Notes: generated from the sequence alone by a model not told the origin. Shown: positions 25,848 to 34,885, counted from the stretch's first letter. The stretch: DNA of 64,000 bases from Amycolatopsis rifamycinica (GCF_000695625.1 NZ_JMQI01000055.1:62001-126000), one strand, 5' to 3'. Program-made: numbers and translations.

Positions 25848-26156
25848 CTATTCGATTTCGAACCAGCTGTTCACAATGGTGCCACCTGGCGGGAAAGTCA
25901 CCTCGGATCGGAACGGATTGTACTTCCACGGCCCGTATTCCCTGGTGCAATTCAACCGGCAATAGTCGGCAACAACGCGATAGCGGCTGTCGGTGTTCTG
26001 GCAGAAGACTGACGCGAAGGTCGTGTTGTCCGTGGCCTGGACGCATTCGGCTTGCGCCGGCTTCGCCCCTTCGACGGCGGAAGCAACCCCAGGCAGGCTT
26101 GTCAACGTTGTCAGGAGAAAACCGGTCGTGACGATGAACTGGACGGCCTTGCGCAT
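25848..26156 (-). CDS. Small secreted hypothetical protein (102 aa)
   Basis: 102 residues from ATG 26156, the internal start of a longer frame, chosen because it opens a clear signal peptide (MRKAVQFIVTTGFLLTTL, cleavage near ASAVE). The mature part has four cysteines (AECVQ, VFCQN, DYCRLNC), suggesting two disulfides, and ends in aromatic-rich sequence (WKYNPFRSEVTF, SWFEIE). I recognise no family. It lies upstream of the SARP gene, on the same strand. Confidence 0.6.
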   Translation of the reverse strand: MRKAVQFIVTTGFLLTTLTSLPGVASAVEGAKPAQAECVQATDNTTFASVFCQNTDSRYRVVADYCRLNCTREYGPWKYNPFRSEVTFPPGGTIVNSWFEIE

Positions 26157-26913
26157 TCGTCCATCCCTTCCGACGACATGGGGGACGCCCCCCCGAAATC
26201 CCCAGGGCCGGTGAGCCCTGCTCGCGATCGAGTTTCCTGGCGAACCCCCGAGCCGGGCAAGGATTTCAGCCAGGCGTGAAACGCCCACGTCGCGAACGTG
26301 CCGGCCCGGCGTGCCGACGGAGTTCCCCCGGTGGCTTCGACCCCCTTGGCCGCAGCGTACGGATGGTGATCGACCGTCCTCTATCCGTTGTCCGCCGGGT
26401 GATCCGCGCGTATCGGATTGCCGGAGCACCTCGTGGTTGTCCCGCTCGGCCGGAAGCTCGGTCGCGGCCTGCCGTGCACGGCCGTGCCGAGGGCAGCTCC
26501 TTGCCGGTCGAGCCGGTCGAGCCGGTGGAGGTGGGCGGCTCGCTCCACCCGGCGCGCCGCTCGAACTGCTGAGGGTGCCGAAGTCAAGACGACGGCCGCC
26601 AGGCAAATACGTGACTCACTCCATCGGGTGACGAGTGTGCCGGCGCTGTTAGGCTGACGTGGGCGGATGGGCATCACGGAGCCCCGGGAACCCCGGGACG
26701 CGTGGCACATATTTCCGGCGGCCCCGCGGCTTTCAGGCCCTACGCAGGGCGGATCACCGCACTCCCCGGCGGCGGGGAAATTTCGGTAAAGAGCTCGCAA
26801 CGGTGGCGTCATGCATCGTTCATGTGGTCCCGCACCATTGGCCGGACCAGATCTCCGTTCCGCCATCCGGCCGTACCGGGAATGGTCCGGTCGGAACCCA
26901 TGAAGGGGAAACC
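26157..26913. other. 757-base region without a supported gene
   Basis: Several open frames cross this stretch on both strands, but none has a convincing ribosome site, signal peptide or recognisable domain. It should hold the promoters for the secreted protein on the left and the YcnI-led cluster on the right. A short run of CGAGCCGGT repeats occurs near 26510-26525. Confidence 0.5.
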
Positions 26914-27618
26914 ATGCGCGCACCTTCGCTGCGGTTCGGGCGGGGAAGACCGCCGCGCTTCGCCGTGGCCGCCCTCGCCGGGGTCGCCGTGCTGCTCGCA
27001 TGCCCGGCCGTGGCGGCCGCGCACGGGGAGGGCGCTCCGGGCACCGTCGCCCCGGGGGAGCCGGTCACGATCACGTTCCGGGTGCCCAGCGAACGCGCCA
27101 CGACAGTGCGGCTGGAGGTGCTGTTCCCGGACCGGCCCACCGTCGTCTCGGCGAAGCCGCGGAACCTGCCGGGGTGGAAGATCAGCGTCCGACCGGACGG
27201 CGGCGACGCGATGGCGGGCAAGCCGGTGACGTCGATCGTGTGGGAAAACGGGACCGTGCCCGCCGGCGCGTTCCAGGAGTTCCCCGTGCTGATCGATGCC
27301 CTGCCCGCCGGCGTGCTCGCTTTCCAGGGGCTGCAGACCTATTCGGACGGCCAGGTCGTGCGCTGGGGGAAATGGGTCGACCCCACGGAGCCGCCACAGC
27401 CCCAGCCCGAACACGCGCCCGTCGTCACCGTGGCTCCGGCGGACATGCCCGAAATGACCGAAATGACCGGCGTGAACGCTCTCACGCGCGGACTGGTCGA
27501 GGGCGCGCTCGTGGTCGCGCTGGTGGTCGCAGGAATGGTGGTACTGCGGAGGCGATCCGCCGGCAGCAGGCCCGAAATCGCCGACGAAACCCTTGAGCGG
27601 GAAAAAGTCCAGCTGTAG
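26914..27618 (+). CDS. YcnI-like (DUF1775) exported, membrane-anchored protein, copy 1
   Basis: 234 residues from ATG 26914 (AAGGGGA upstream). A signal peptide ends at AAAAH near 36. The YcnI domain (about 40-165) shows VTITFRVPSERATTVRLEVLF, LPGWKISV, VPAGAFQEFPVLIDALP and LQTYSDGQVVRW. A Pro-rich linker and a C-terminal membrane helix (about 198-218) ending RRR follow. YcnI proteins bind Cu(II) with an N-terminal His and a nearby Trp. Here His 37 follows the predicted cleavage site, but the usual HVTV strand reads HGEG, so copper binding is uncertain. First gene of the 11.7-kb cluster. Confidence 0.85.
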   Translation: MRAPSLRFGRGRPPRFAVAALAGVAVLLACPAVAAAHGEGAPGTVAPGEPVTITFRVPSERATTVRLEVLFPDRPTVVSAKPRNLPGWKISVRPDGGDAMAGKPVTSIVWENGTVPAGAFQEFPVLIDALPAGVLAFQGLQTYSDGQVVRWGKWVDPTEPPQPQPEHAPVVTVAPADMPEMTEMTGVNALTRGLVEGALVVALVVAGMVVLRRRSAGSRPEIADETLEREKVQL

Positions 27619-27643
27619 CCCGACGGAACCGGATGGGGTGGCG

Positions 27644-28348
27644 ATGGTGGAGGTTCAGCAGGGCCCGGGCGCTCGGAGCCTGCCGGCGGACGCGTTGGAA
27701 CAGTTGCGGCGCCAAGCCGTGGCCGCGGTCGGATCAGGGCTGTCGCAGACGAGGGTCGCGCGCATGTTCGGCGTGTCCAGGAAAGCGGTCGGCTCCTGGG
27801 TGCGGGCCTACGAGTCCGGCGGCGAGTCGACGCTCCGGCCCCGGCCCCGCGGCCGCCGGGCCGGCGAGCAGTTGGTGTTGTCCGCGGCCCAGCAGGGCCG
27901 GGTGGTCGACGTCCTGGCCGCCGGGCCACCCGACGCGGCCGGGCTGCCGTGGCTGGTATGGACGCGCAAAGCCGTCGCCGAGCTGGTCGCGCGGGAGTGC
28001 GGTGTCGTGCTGTCGGGGACGACGATCGACAAGTACCTGCTCCGGTGGGAACTGATCGGCCGCGACGGCATGTTCTCCCGGCGGCCCGGTTGCCCGGGAA
28101 CGCTGCTGGTGACCTGTACCCACCCGCGCTCGCCCACGGGCTCCCGCGCGCTGCACGCCCTCGTCGCGGTGAGTGGCCGCGGCACGCTGCAGTTCCTCGT
28201 CGCGGCGGCGCCGTTCACCGGCGTCGCCGAGTTCCGGCGCCGGCTGCGGATGCAGTGCGGCCGGGAGGTCCGGCTGGTCCCGCACGACTGGCCCACCGCA
28301 CACCCGGCGCTGCTCGACGACGGCCAGGACGTCGTGCTGCCGGCCTGA
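27644..28348 (+). CDS. IS630-transposase-derived DNA-binding protein, copy 1 (catalytically dead)
   Basis: 234 residues. An N-terminal HTH (LRRQAVAAVGSGLSQTRVAR, FGVSRKAVGSWV), an Arg-rich linker (RPRPRGRRAG) and a winged segment (LVWTRKAVAELVARECGVVL, TTIDKYLLRWEL) follow the IS630 transposase order. The catalytic domain is shrunken: the first acidic pair (normally in WxDE) is absent, the DNxxxH region reads LVPHDWPTAHPALL, and the last Glu region is gone. It cannot be an active DDE transposase. The start may be GTG 27638. It lies 25 bases after YcnI copy 1 and resembles the protein at 29708-30577. Confidence 0.75.
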   Translation: MVEVQQGPGARSLPADALEQLRRQAVAAVGSGLSQTRVARMFGVSRKAVGSWVRAYESGGESTLRPRPRGRRAGEQLVLSAAQQGRVVDVLAAGPPDAAGLPWLVWTRKAVAELVARECGVVLSGTTIDKYLLRWELIGRDGMFSRRPGCPGTLLVTCTHPRSPTGSRALHALVAVSGRGTLQFLVAAAPFTGVAEFRRRLRMQCGREVRLVPHDWPTAHPALLDDGQDVVLPA

Positions 28349-28802
28349 ACCCCGCATTTCCCGACCGCCGATTCGGAAACCGGACCGGCCATTTTTCCTG
28401 CGCCCATGAGGTGTTACCCCCGCGTAAACAGTTTACCGGGTCTTCGGATCGCATCCGGTGATTTCGCCGGAAAGGAGTGCCTTGCTCGCTTTGAAAGGGT
28501 TACAGGGTGGCCGGTTCCATCCCCATCACGACCGCACTCTCCCCGTCGCCGGTGTGTCCGCTATTTGCCCGCTGCGGTTGGCGTGGCGTTTTCGGACCGA
28601 ATCGGCGGAAGCGGCCATAAGCCCTGGTAGGAGGGTTGTGTCCGGCAGTGGCAACATCGCCGCAACGCACGTTTTCACCCTGCTGGTCAACAAAGCGGTG
28701 AAGCTGCGACCATGCCGTCGTCCGGGTCTTCCCAGCCTGGCACATCCGGACCGCGAATACCTGAGACCGGGCCAAGAAGTCCGGCGCCCGAGGAGGCGGC
28801 AC
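28349..28802 (+). promoter_or_regulatory. Upstream region of the second exported-protein gene with a GTAAAC palindrome
   Basis: 454 bases without a supported gene. GTAAAC-A-GTTTAC at 28424-28436 is a perfect palindrome in a locally AT-richer stretch, a good operator candidate inside the cluster. It would be a natural place for one of the transposase-derived HTH proteins to act, which is inference. Confidence 0.45.
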
Positions 28803-29612
28803 GTGCGAAGCACACCATTTCTCACCGCGGCAGCGCTGACCCTCGTCTTGGCGAGTCTGACGCCCGCTGTCGCGGCCGAGGCTCCGGTGACGGTGGCGGA
28901 GTGCTCCGCCACGGTGACCGGCGTGCCGGGCGAGCGGCTGGCGCTGGCACCGGCATCGGTGACCGAGCCGGTGGTGTCCGCGCTGTCCGGCCTGGACCCG
29001 CTGGGCGTGCTCACCGGTACCTTCCGGTCGCTCTGGGCCGGCACGGCTCCGATCCCGCTGGGGACCGTCCCCGCGGGCCAGGCGGTGATCTCGGGGACCC
29101 GGATCGCGGACGCGGTGGTCACCCGCCTGGGCGAGCTTCCCGTGCTCGCGCCGGTGCTCGCCCCGCTGGTGTCCACCGTGCGCGCGTCGCTCGCCTCTGT
29201 CTGCGGCATCGTCGTGCGCGGCGAGGTTCCGGGTGCTCCTCCGGCCGATCCGCCGTCGACACCCGCGAATCCCGCGCCGGCCGGTGGTTCGCCCGACGGC
29301 GGTACCCCGATCGCGGGGCGGCAGTGGACGATCGCGGCCGTGCCCGGCTCGACGGCGGGCGGCGGCGCGGTGTTCGGCACCCCGATCCCCGGACAGCTGC
29401 CCGGAGCCGGCTTCCCGGCCGGTGCCGAGGTGCCGCAGGCGGGCGGGCAGGTGCCGGTGGCGCTGGACGCGCGGCGCTCGGCCGGATCGGCGGAGGCACT
29501 GGCCGCGCCACGGGGCGACGCGCTCTCCTGGCCGGTCCTGGCGGGGATCCTGCTGCTGGCCGCGGTGAGCGCCCAGCTCGTGCGCAGATGGGGCTTCCGC
29601 CGCCCCCGCTGA
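28803..29612 (+). CDS. Exported protein with C-terminal membrane anchor (269 aa)
   Basis: 269 residues from GTG 28803 with GAGGAGGCGG upstream. A signal peptide (FLTAAALTLVLASLTPAVAA) precedes a hydrophobic helical domain (about 28-140) holding two cysteines (AECSATV and SVCGIVV) that could form one disulfide. A long Gly/Pro-rich linker follows, then a C-terminal membrane helix (LAGILLLAAVSAQLVRRW). I recognise no family. Anchoring outside the membrane is clear; the repeated L-P-V-L-A-P-V-L pattern resembles part of the propeller protein downstream. Confidence 0.72.
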   Translation: MRSTPFLTAAALTLVLASLTPAVAAEAPVTVAECSATVTGVPGERLALAPASVTEPVVSALSGLDPLGVLTGTFRSLWAGTAPIPLGTVPAGQAVISGTRIADAVVTRLGELPVLAPVLAPLVSTVRASLASVCGIVVRGEVPGAPPADPPSTPANPAPAGGSPDGGTPIAGRQWTIAAVPGSTAGGGAVFGTPIPGQLPGAGFPAGAEVPQAGGQVPVALDARRSAGSAEALAAPRGDALSWPVLAGILLLAAVSAQLVRRWGFRRPR

Positions 29613-29707
29613 CCGCGACCGGCCGCGAAGCCCCGTTACTCCCCGGTTACGGCGATCTTCGCAGGAGGGACGAGCGGTGACAGCCCGTTCACGAAAGGAC
29701 GTTCCCC

Positions 29708-30577
29708 ATGAACAGCGCAGTGGCCACTATTCGGAACTTGACCGTGACCGATCGTGACGCGCGCAGTCTCTCCGCGGACGCTCTCGAAGCGCTCCGCCGG
29801 CGAGCCGTCGCCGCTGTCGAAGCGGGCGTGACGCGGGCGGAGGTCGCCCGCCTGTTCGGGGTCTCCCGCAAGACCGTCGGCGCCTGGGTCGCGGCCTACC
29901 AGCGCCGAGGCGACGAGGCGTTCCGGCCACGACGGAGGGGGCGGCGGCCCGGTGAGCAGTTCGCGCTGACGGCCGGGCAGCAGGCTTGGATCGTGCGGAC
30001 GATCGTGACGGGCCTGCCGGAGCTGTGCGGACTGCCGCAGCGGCTCTGGACGCGGCAAGCGATCTCCGAGTTGGTCCGCGAGGAGTTCGGCATCCTGATC
30101 AGCTCGCCCACGGTGTCCCAGTACCTGACCCGCTGGGGGCTGGTGGAGGAGCACCGGTTGCTGGAGATGCGGCGCGGCCGGGTCCTGTCGGGCCGTCCGC
30201 GCGAACCCCGGCCCGGCAACGAATGGATCCCGGACGCGGAAGTCCTGTGGCTGGCCTGGACGCGGCCGCACACGTCGGCCGATCCGCGGCGCGGCCCGGT
30301 CGAGGGCAGGCAGAACCTGCTGACGGGATTCCGCGACTACTACGGCGACGTCAACGTCCTGCTCGCTCTTTCCCACCGGGGGATGGTGTTCTTCCAAGCG
30401 CAGCAAGGGGCCTTCGACGTGCAGCAGGCGAACGAATTCCTGTCGCGGCTGACCGGCCAGTTCAACCGGGGACTCAACATCGTCGTGTGCGAGTGGCCCG
30501 CCGAGCACGACGGAATGCTGCGGGCCTGGCCGGAGCCCCGCCCTGGCCGGCTGTCGGTGCGGTTCACGCTCGGCTGA
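29708..30577 (+). CDS. IS630-transposase-derived DNA-binding protein, copy 2 (catalytically dead)
   Basis: 289 residues. The HTH (LRRRAVAAVEAGVTRAEVAR, FGVSRKTVGAWVAAYQRRG) and winged part (LPQRLWTRQAISELVREEFG, SSPTVSQYLTRWGL) align well with IS630 transposases. In the DDE region the first acidic motif reads EVLWLAWTRP instead of WxDExG, the DNHxxH motif reads VVCEWPAEHDGML, and the NPxE motif is missing. The fold is preserved (VNVLLALSHRGMVFFQAQ) while all catalytic residues are gone. Copies 1 and 2 share the unusual WPxxH motif, so they diverged after losing activity. No terminal inverted repeats were found around them. Confidence 0.78.
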   Translation: MNSAVATIRNLTVTDRDARSLSADALEALRRRAVAAVEAGVTRAEVARLFGVSRKTVGAWVAAYQRRGDEAFRPRRRGRRPGEQFALTAGQQAWIVRTIVTGLPELCGLPQRLWTRQAISELVREEFGILISSPTVSQYLTRWGLVEEHRLLEMRRGRVLSGRPREPRPGNEWIPDAEVLWLAWTRPHTSADPRRGPVEGRQNLLTGFRDYYGDVNVLLALSHRGMVFFQAQQGAFDVQQANEFLSRLTGQFNRGLNIVVCEWPAEHDGMLRAWPEPRPGRLSVRFTLG

Positions 30578-30787
30578 CGCTTTCGAAAGGGAAATAGCCG
30601 TCTTGCGATCACGCCAAAACCGGGTAGTATTTGACAGCAGAGCCGGGTTGGGGTCTGCGAAAAAGCTCACCGCTCTCGCCGGGTGTTGTGAAAACGGTGA
30701 TACAGCAAATTCATTTTGCGGCCACGCCGCTGTTTCCGGTGTTGGTTTGACTTGTGCTGCGAACCGATGCGGACAACCGGGAGAGCC

Positions 30788-31753
30788 ATGACCGTCAACA
30801 CCCTTCCTTCGGCCGATCTCGACCTCGAAGTGCTGCTGGCGCACAAGGAAACGATCGCCGACGGCGTCGTCCGGCTGGTGTTCCACCACCCCACGGGAGA
30901 CCAGTTGCCGCCGTGGGCGCCGGGCGCCCACGTGGACCTGCTGCTGCGGCCGGACCTCGTCCGCCAGTACTCCCTGTGTGGCGACCCCGGCGACCTCTCC
31001 GTGCTGGAAGTCGCTGTGCTGCGCGAGCACTCCGGGCGCGGTGGTTCCGCGTTCGTGCACGACACGCTGCGCCCGGGGGACCGGCTCCGGATCCGCGGTC
31101 CCCGCAACAACTTCCCGTTCGTGCAAGCCGAACGGTACCTGTTCGTCGCGGGCGGGATCGGCATCACGCCGTTCCTGTCGATGGTGGCGGCCGCCGACGC
31201 GGCCGGTGTCGACTGGCGGCTGCTCTACGGCGGACGGTCGCGCTCGTCGATGGCCTTCGCCGGGCAACTGCGGGAGCGGTACGGCGACCGGGTGATGCTG
31301 TGGCCGCGTGACGAAGCGGGACACCCCGACGTGTCCGGGACGCTGGTCGCGGCGGCCGCCGGCACCGCGGTCTACTGCTGCGGGCCCGAGCCGCTGCTGG
31401 CCGTCGCCGAAGAGGTCTGCGCCGGCCAGCCGCACCTCGAACTGCACCTGGAACGGTTCTCGCCCAAGGAGATGACCGGGGGCGCGACCGGCTTCGACGT
31501 CGAGCTCGTCCGGTCGGGGCTGACCCTGACGGTCCCCGCCGACCGGTCGATCCTCGAAGTGGCCGAAGACGCCGGGGTGCCGGTGCTGTCGTCGTGCCGC
31601 GAGGGTACCTGTGGTACCTGCGAGACCCCGGTGCTCGGCGGGGTGCCCGACCACCGCGACTCCCTGCTCACCAGCGACGAGAAGGCGGCCAACGAAACCA
31701 TGATGATCTGCGTGTCCCGGTCCTGCGGCCGGAAGCTGGTACTGGATCTCTGA
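30788..31753 (+). CDS. PDR/VanB-type ferredoxin oxidoreductase (flavin-NAD-[2Fe-2S])
   Basis: 321 residues from ATG 30788. A flavin-binding barrel (about 12-110, with RQYSLCGDP), an NAD(P)-binding domain (GGIGITPFLSM near 118) and a C-terminal plant-type [2Fe-2S] ferredoxin domain with SSCREGTCGTCE near 274 and MMICVSRS give the phthalate dioxygenase reductase layout. Such enzymes pass electrons from NADH to an oxygenase. No oxygenase component is present here, so the acceptor is unknown; the PepSY membrane protein or the propeller protein of the same cluster are candidates. It lies one base upstream of the next gene. Confidence 0.9.
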   Translation: MTVNTLPSADLDLEVLLAHKETIADGVVRLVFHHPTGDQLPPWAPGAHVDLLLRPDLVRQYSLCGDPGDLSVLEVAVLREHSGRGGSAFVHDTLRPGDRLRIRGPRNNFPFVQAERYLFVAGGIGITPFLSMVAAADAAGVDWRLLYGGRSRSSMAFAGQLRERYGDRVMLWPRDEAGHPDVSGTLVAAAAGTAVYCCGPEPLLAVAEEVCAGQPHLELHLERFSPKEMTGGATGFDVELVRSGLTLTVPADRSILEVAEDAGVPVLSSCREGTCGTCETPVLGGVPDHRDSLLTSDEKAANETMMICVSRSCGRKLVLDL

Positions 31754-31754
31754 G

Positions 31755-32282
31755 ATGTCCTTGAAACCAACGAAAATCGGTACGTGGGCGGCGGCCCTGC
31801 TGGCTGCCGCGTCCTGCGGCTGGGCACTGTGGACGGTGACCGGTCACCTCGGCGGCGAGCAGCGGCCGCAGGTGACCCAGGTTGCCGCTCCGCGAACGAC
31901 GTCGCCGGCCGTCCCCGCCACCACGCCGTCCGGTCCGGCCCCCGCGTCGCCGGCCTCGACGGCCCCGCCGTCGGTGCCCGGACCGGATCCCGTCCTCCCC
32001 GGCCGGCCCGTCGTGGCCGGTCGCGTCCCCGCGGTCACGACGCCGTCGGGGCCGCCGCCCGGGCAACCGGTGCCGACCGGGGAATACCCACCGTTGCCGG
32101 GGGAGCCGCCGCTGCCGTCGTCTTCGGTGCCGCCACCCGTGACCGCACCGGTGCCGCCGGAACCGCCGGAACCGTCCGCACCCCCGAGTACCGAACCCGC
32201 GCCGCCACCCGCTCCGGAATGCGATTCGAGTGGGCTGCTGCTTGGACCATTGCTGTGCACTGTGCTCGGCCTGCTGGGCTGA
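31755..32282 (+). CDS. Pro/Ser/Thr-rich exported or membrane-anchored protein
   Basis: 175 residues. An N-terminal hydrophobic segment (TWAAALLAAASCGWALWTV) is followed by about 125 residues dominated by Pro, Ser, Thr and Val without regular repeats, and a hydrophobic tail with two cysteines (CDSSGLLLGPLLCTVLGLLG). This is a wall-spanning spacer type of composition. Its start lies one base after the reductase stop, so the two are co-translated. No family recognised. Confidence 0.65.
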   Translation: MSLKPTKIGTWAAALLAAASCGWALWTVTGHLGGEQRPQVTQVAAPRTTSPAVPATTPSGPAPASPASTAPPSVPGPDPVLPGRPVVAGRVPAVTTPSGPPPGQPVPTGEYPPLPGEPPLPSSSVPPPVTAPVPPEPPEPSAPPSTEPAPPPAPECDSSGLLLGPLLCTVLGLLG

Positions 32283-32345
32283 ACCAGGGAACTATCAAAA
32301 GCAAGCAGTTTTCACTCCTTTATTGACTCAATTCCTCACCGGTGT

Positions 32346-32361
32346 TCGGCTATTTAGCCGA
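32346..32361. promoter_or_regulatory. Small perfect hairpin in an AT-rich leader before the propeller gene
   Basis: TCGGCTA-TT-TAGCCGA at 32346-32361 lies in the 199-base gap before the propeller gene, the most AT-rich stretch of the cluster. It could be part of an internal promoter or a processing site. No T-run follows it, so a terminator is less likely. Confidence 0.35.
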
Positions 32362-32481
32362 CGATTATTTCACGTCTCGTTAACAGGAAAACCGGAAACC
32401 GAACGCGAAGTCCGTGATTCACTTTCCTTCGTCCGGTCGGCCCGTTTCCCGTCGGGTCGAACAGATACAGAAAGGAAGCTC

Positions 32482-34818
32482 ATGTCCCCAGAAGCTCCGC
32501 CAGGAGCCCGCACGAGGCCGCGTCGTGCCAAATCGGTGGTCACCGTCATCCTCGCGATCGCCACCCTCGGCGCCTCGGCGGTGGCCGCGGTCCCCGCATC
32601 AGCGCAGCAGCCGATCGGGGTCGGCCCCGTGCCGATCACGTTCCACCTGAAGGACGACAACGGCAAGTGGTTCGACTCCGGGCTCAACCTGTTCGGCGAC
32701 CAGTCGCTCGCCGTGGCCGAGCTGCCCCGCCTCGGCACACTGGGCGGCCTCACGACCGGGGGTGAGCTGTCCAGCCTGCTGAACTCCGACCTCGTCGGTG
32801 CGGCCGGCAACCTGGCGCAGAACCTCCTCGGCCAGCTCCCTCTCCTCGGCCAGGTCCCCGTGCTCGGTTCGCTCGGCGGTGAGCTGGGGAAGGCGCTGAA
32901 CCTCGACAGCACCCTGTCCGCGGTGAAGTCGATCGAGGCGACCAACCGGCAGGCGGCGCCGGCGGCGACGAAGGCGGAGAACCTGCTCGGGCAGTTCGCC
33001 CAGCAGCTGACCACGCTGCGTGCCGACCAGCCGCTCAATCTGAACGCCCTGCCCATCGGCCTCGACCTGCAGGGGGCGCTCAACGACCTGGCCAAGTTCG
33101 CCGTCAAGGGGCCGCCCGTGACGGTGAACTTCGTGGTCGACCCGAAGGAGTCGACCGGCGCCCGCGACCCGATGGGCCTCATCGCGCCCGTCGGAGCCGA
33201 GGGCTTCCCCTACGAGAAGGCCGGTGGGGCGTTCTTCGGGCAGCGGTCGATCCAGCTGACCGAGCCCGGGCTGTACGCGTTCACCGACATGGTGACGCCG
33301 TACATGCTGGGCGCCGTCGTGGTCGACGACCCGCTCACCATCGGCCTCGACTTCGGCAAGGCGTCGATGGTGAACTCGCGCGACCTGGTCGTCCCGACCA
33401 ACTCCGACATCGTCAACCGGCTGGTGAACACCTTCTTCAACATCACCAACCCGAACAACTGGCAGCAGTTCAAGCCGGACTCCGAGAACAAGTTCAACGC
33501 GATCCAGCCGCCGGTGCCGATCCTGCAGTACGACGCCGCGGGCAACCCGGTGCTGATCCCGAACCTGGACGCCTACTTCGACAAGAAGTTCTCGTACCCG
33601 AAGACCCTGTCGAAGGGCAACCAGCTCCCCGCGACGCCGGGTGTCGGCGAGGTGTGGATCGACACCGAGGTCGAGGAGTGGGCCGGCAAGAAGGCGGTCG
33701 GTTCGGCGACCAAGGTCAACGTGACGAACTGGACGGTCGATCGCAAGATCGGTGCGCCGTCGATCAACATGAACAACCCGCACAACATGTGGACCGACAA
33801 GGACTACAAGTACCTCTACCAAACGGAGTGGTTCTCCAACAAGGTCGACGTGTTCGACCGGGAGACGGGTGCGTTCGTCCGGCAGACCCAGGTCGGCCAG
33901 AACCCGGCGCACGTGATGACGGAGCCGGGCAGCGACAACCTCGTCATCGGCATCAACGCCGGCAACGAGGTCGTCGAACTGGCGCCGGGCGGCACGAACG
34001 TGCTCCGGAAGATCACGGTCAGCCCGACCGGTGAGGTCCGGCACCCGCACGCGCACTGGACCAGCTCGGACGGCAAGACGGTCGTCACCCCGAACGTGCT
34101 GACCAACAACGCGTCGGTGATCGACCTGCCGACCGGCACCGTCCGGACCGAGAAGACGGGCCAGTTCCCGATCGCCTCGAGCATGACCCCGGACTCCTCG
34201 AAGTTCTACACGGCGGACTTCACCGGCGAATCGATCACCTGCGTTTCGCTCGCGGCGCCCGCTTGCGTGGACAACGGGCAGAAGGTGCACAGCAAGACGA
34301 TCGACCTGTGGGCGAACTACAGCCCGCAGGACGGCCCGAAGGCCGGCGCCCCGTTCGGCGGCCTGACGATCCAGCTGCCGGTGACCCCGGACGGCAAGGC
34401 GATGCTCGCGGCGAACGTGCTGTCCCAGACGGTCAGCGTCATCGACCCGAGGACCGACAAGATCGTCAAGGACCTGCCGTGCGCGGCGGGCTGCCACGGC
34501 ATCAACTTCGGGGCCAAGAAGGGCGGCGGCTACTACGGCTACGTGTCGAACAAGTTCGCCAACGTCATGCAGATCATCGACGTCGACCCGAACGGCGACG
34601 GTGCCATCGACGACGCGAAGGTCGCGGGCCAGCTGACGCTCGACCCGACGGCGACGACCAAAATGGACGGTTCGATCTCCGGAAAGGCCGGCTACGGCGG
34701 CCAGGGCGTGCTGGCCATTCCGCTGGTCTACAACGGATGGGCCCAGCAGAACCAGGGGAGCTGGCGGTCGCAGCTGACCGAGCAGCAGCTCGACCCCTTC
34801 CCCTCGTCCGCTCGCTGA
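32482..34818 (+). CDS. Secreted cupredoxin-like/beta-propeller fusion with missing type-1 copper ligands
   Basis: 778 residues with a signal peptide (to about ASAQQ). A cupredoxin-like unit ends near residue 300 with GLYAFTDMVTPYMLGAVVV; in copper-binding relatives this reads as C-x-x-H-P-x-M, so Cys is Asp and His is Thr here. An inserted Leu-rich helical region (about 85-200, LLGQLPLLGQVPVLGSLGGE) interrupts the unit. The C-terminal half (about 430-750) is a YVTN/nitrous-oxide-reductase-like propeller (HNMWTDKDYKYLYQTEWFSN, SVIDPRTDKIV). It probably acts outside the cell. Ligand and reaction are unknown. Confidence 0.75.
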   Translation: MSPEAPPGARTRPRRAKSVVTVILAIATLGASAVAAVPASAQQPIGVGPVPITFHLKDDNGKWFDSGLNLFGDQSLAVAELPRLGTLGGLTTGGELSSLLNSDLVGAAGNLAQNLLGQLPLLGQVPVLGSLGGELGKALNLDSTLSAVKSIEATNRQAAPAATKAENLLGQFAQQLTTLRADQPLNLNALPIGLDLQGALNDLAKFAVKGPPVTVNFVVDPKESTGARDPMGLIAPVGAEGFPYEKAGGAFFGQRSIQLTEPGLYAFTDMVTPYMLGAVVVDDPLTIGLDFGKASMVNSRDLVVPTNSDIVNRLVNTFFNITNPNNWQQFKPDSENKFNAIQPPVPILQYDAAGNPVLIPNLDAYFDKKFSYPKTLSKGNQLPATPGVGEVWIDTEVEEWAGKKAVGSATKVNVTNWTVDRKIGAPSINMNNPHNMWTDKDYKYLYQTEWFSNKVDVFDRETGAFVRQTQVGQNPAHVMTEPGSDNLVIGINAGNEVVELAPGGTNVLRKITVSPTGEVRHPHAHWTSSDGKTVVTPNVLTNNASVIDLPTGTVRTEKTGQFPIASSMTPDSSKFYTADFTGESITCVSLAAPACVDNGQKVHSKTIDLWANYSPQDGPKAGAPFGGLTIQLPVTPDGKAMLAANVLSQTVSVIDPRTDKIVKDLPCAAGCHGINFGAKKGGGYYGYVSNKFANVMQIIDVDPNGDGAIDDAKVAGQLTLDPTATTKMDGSISGKAGYGGQGVLAIPLVYNGWAQQNQGSWRSQLTEQQLDPFPSSAR

Positions 34819-34885
34819 TATCACGGCAGTGGTCCGGGGCCGGGATTCCACCCGGCCCCGGACCGCACCGTCGGAGGAGATCCCC

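Noticed and set aside
26381..27001. 206-codon minus-strand frame upstream of YcnI copy 1
   Set aside because: No ribosome site, no domain, and its 5' part overlaps the start of the well-supported YcnI gene on the other strand.
27644..30577. Active IS630 insertion sequences
   Set aside because: Catalytic residues are missing in both proteins, and no terminal inverted repeats or target duplications were found.
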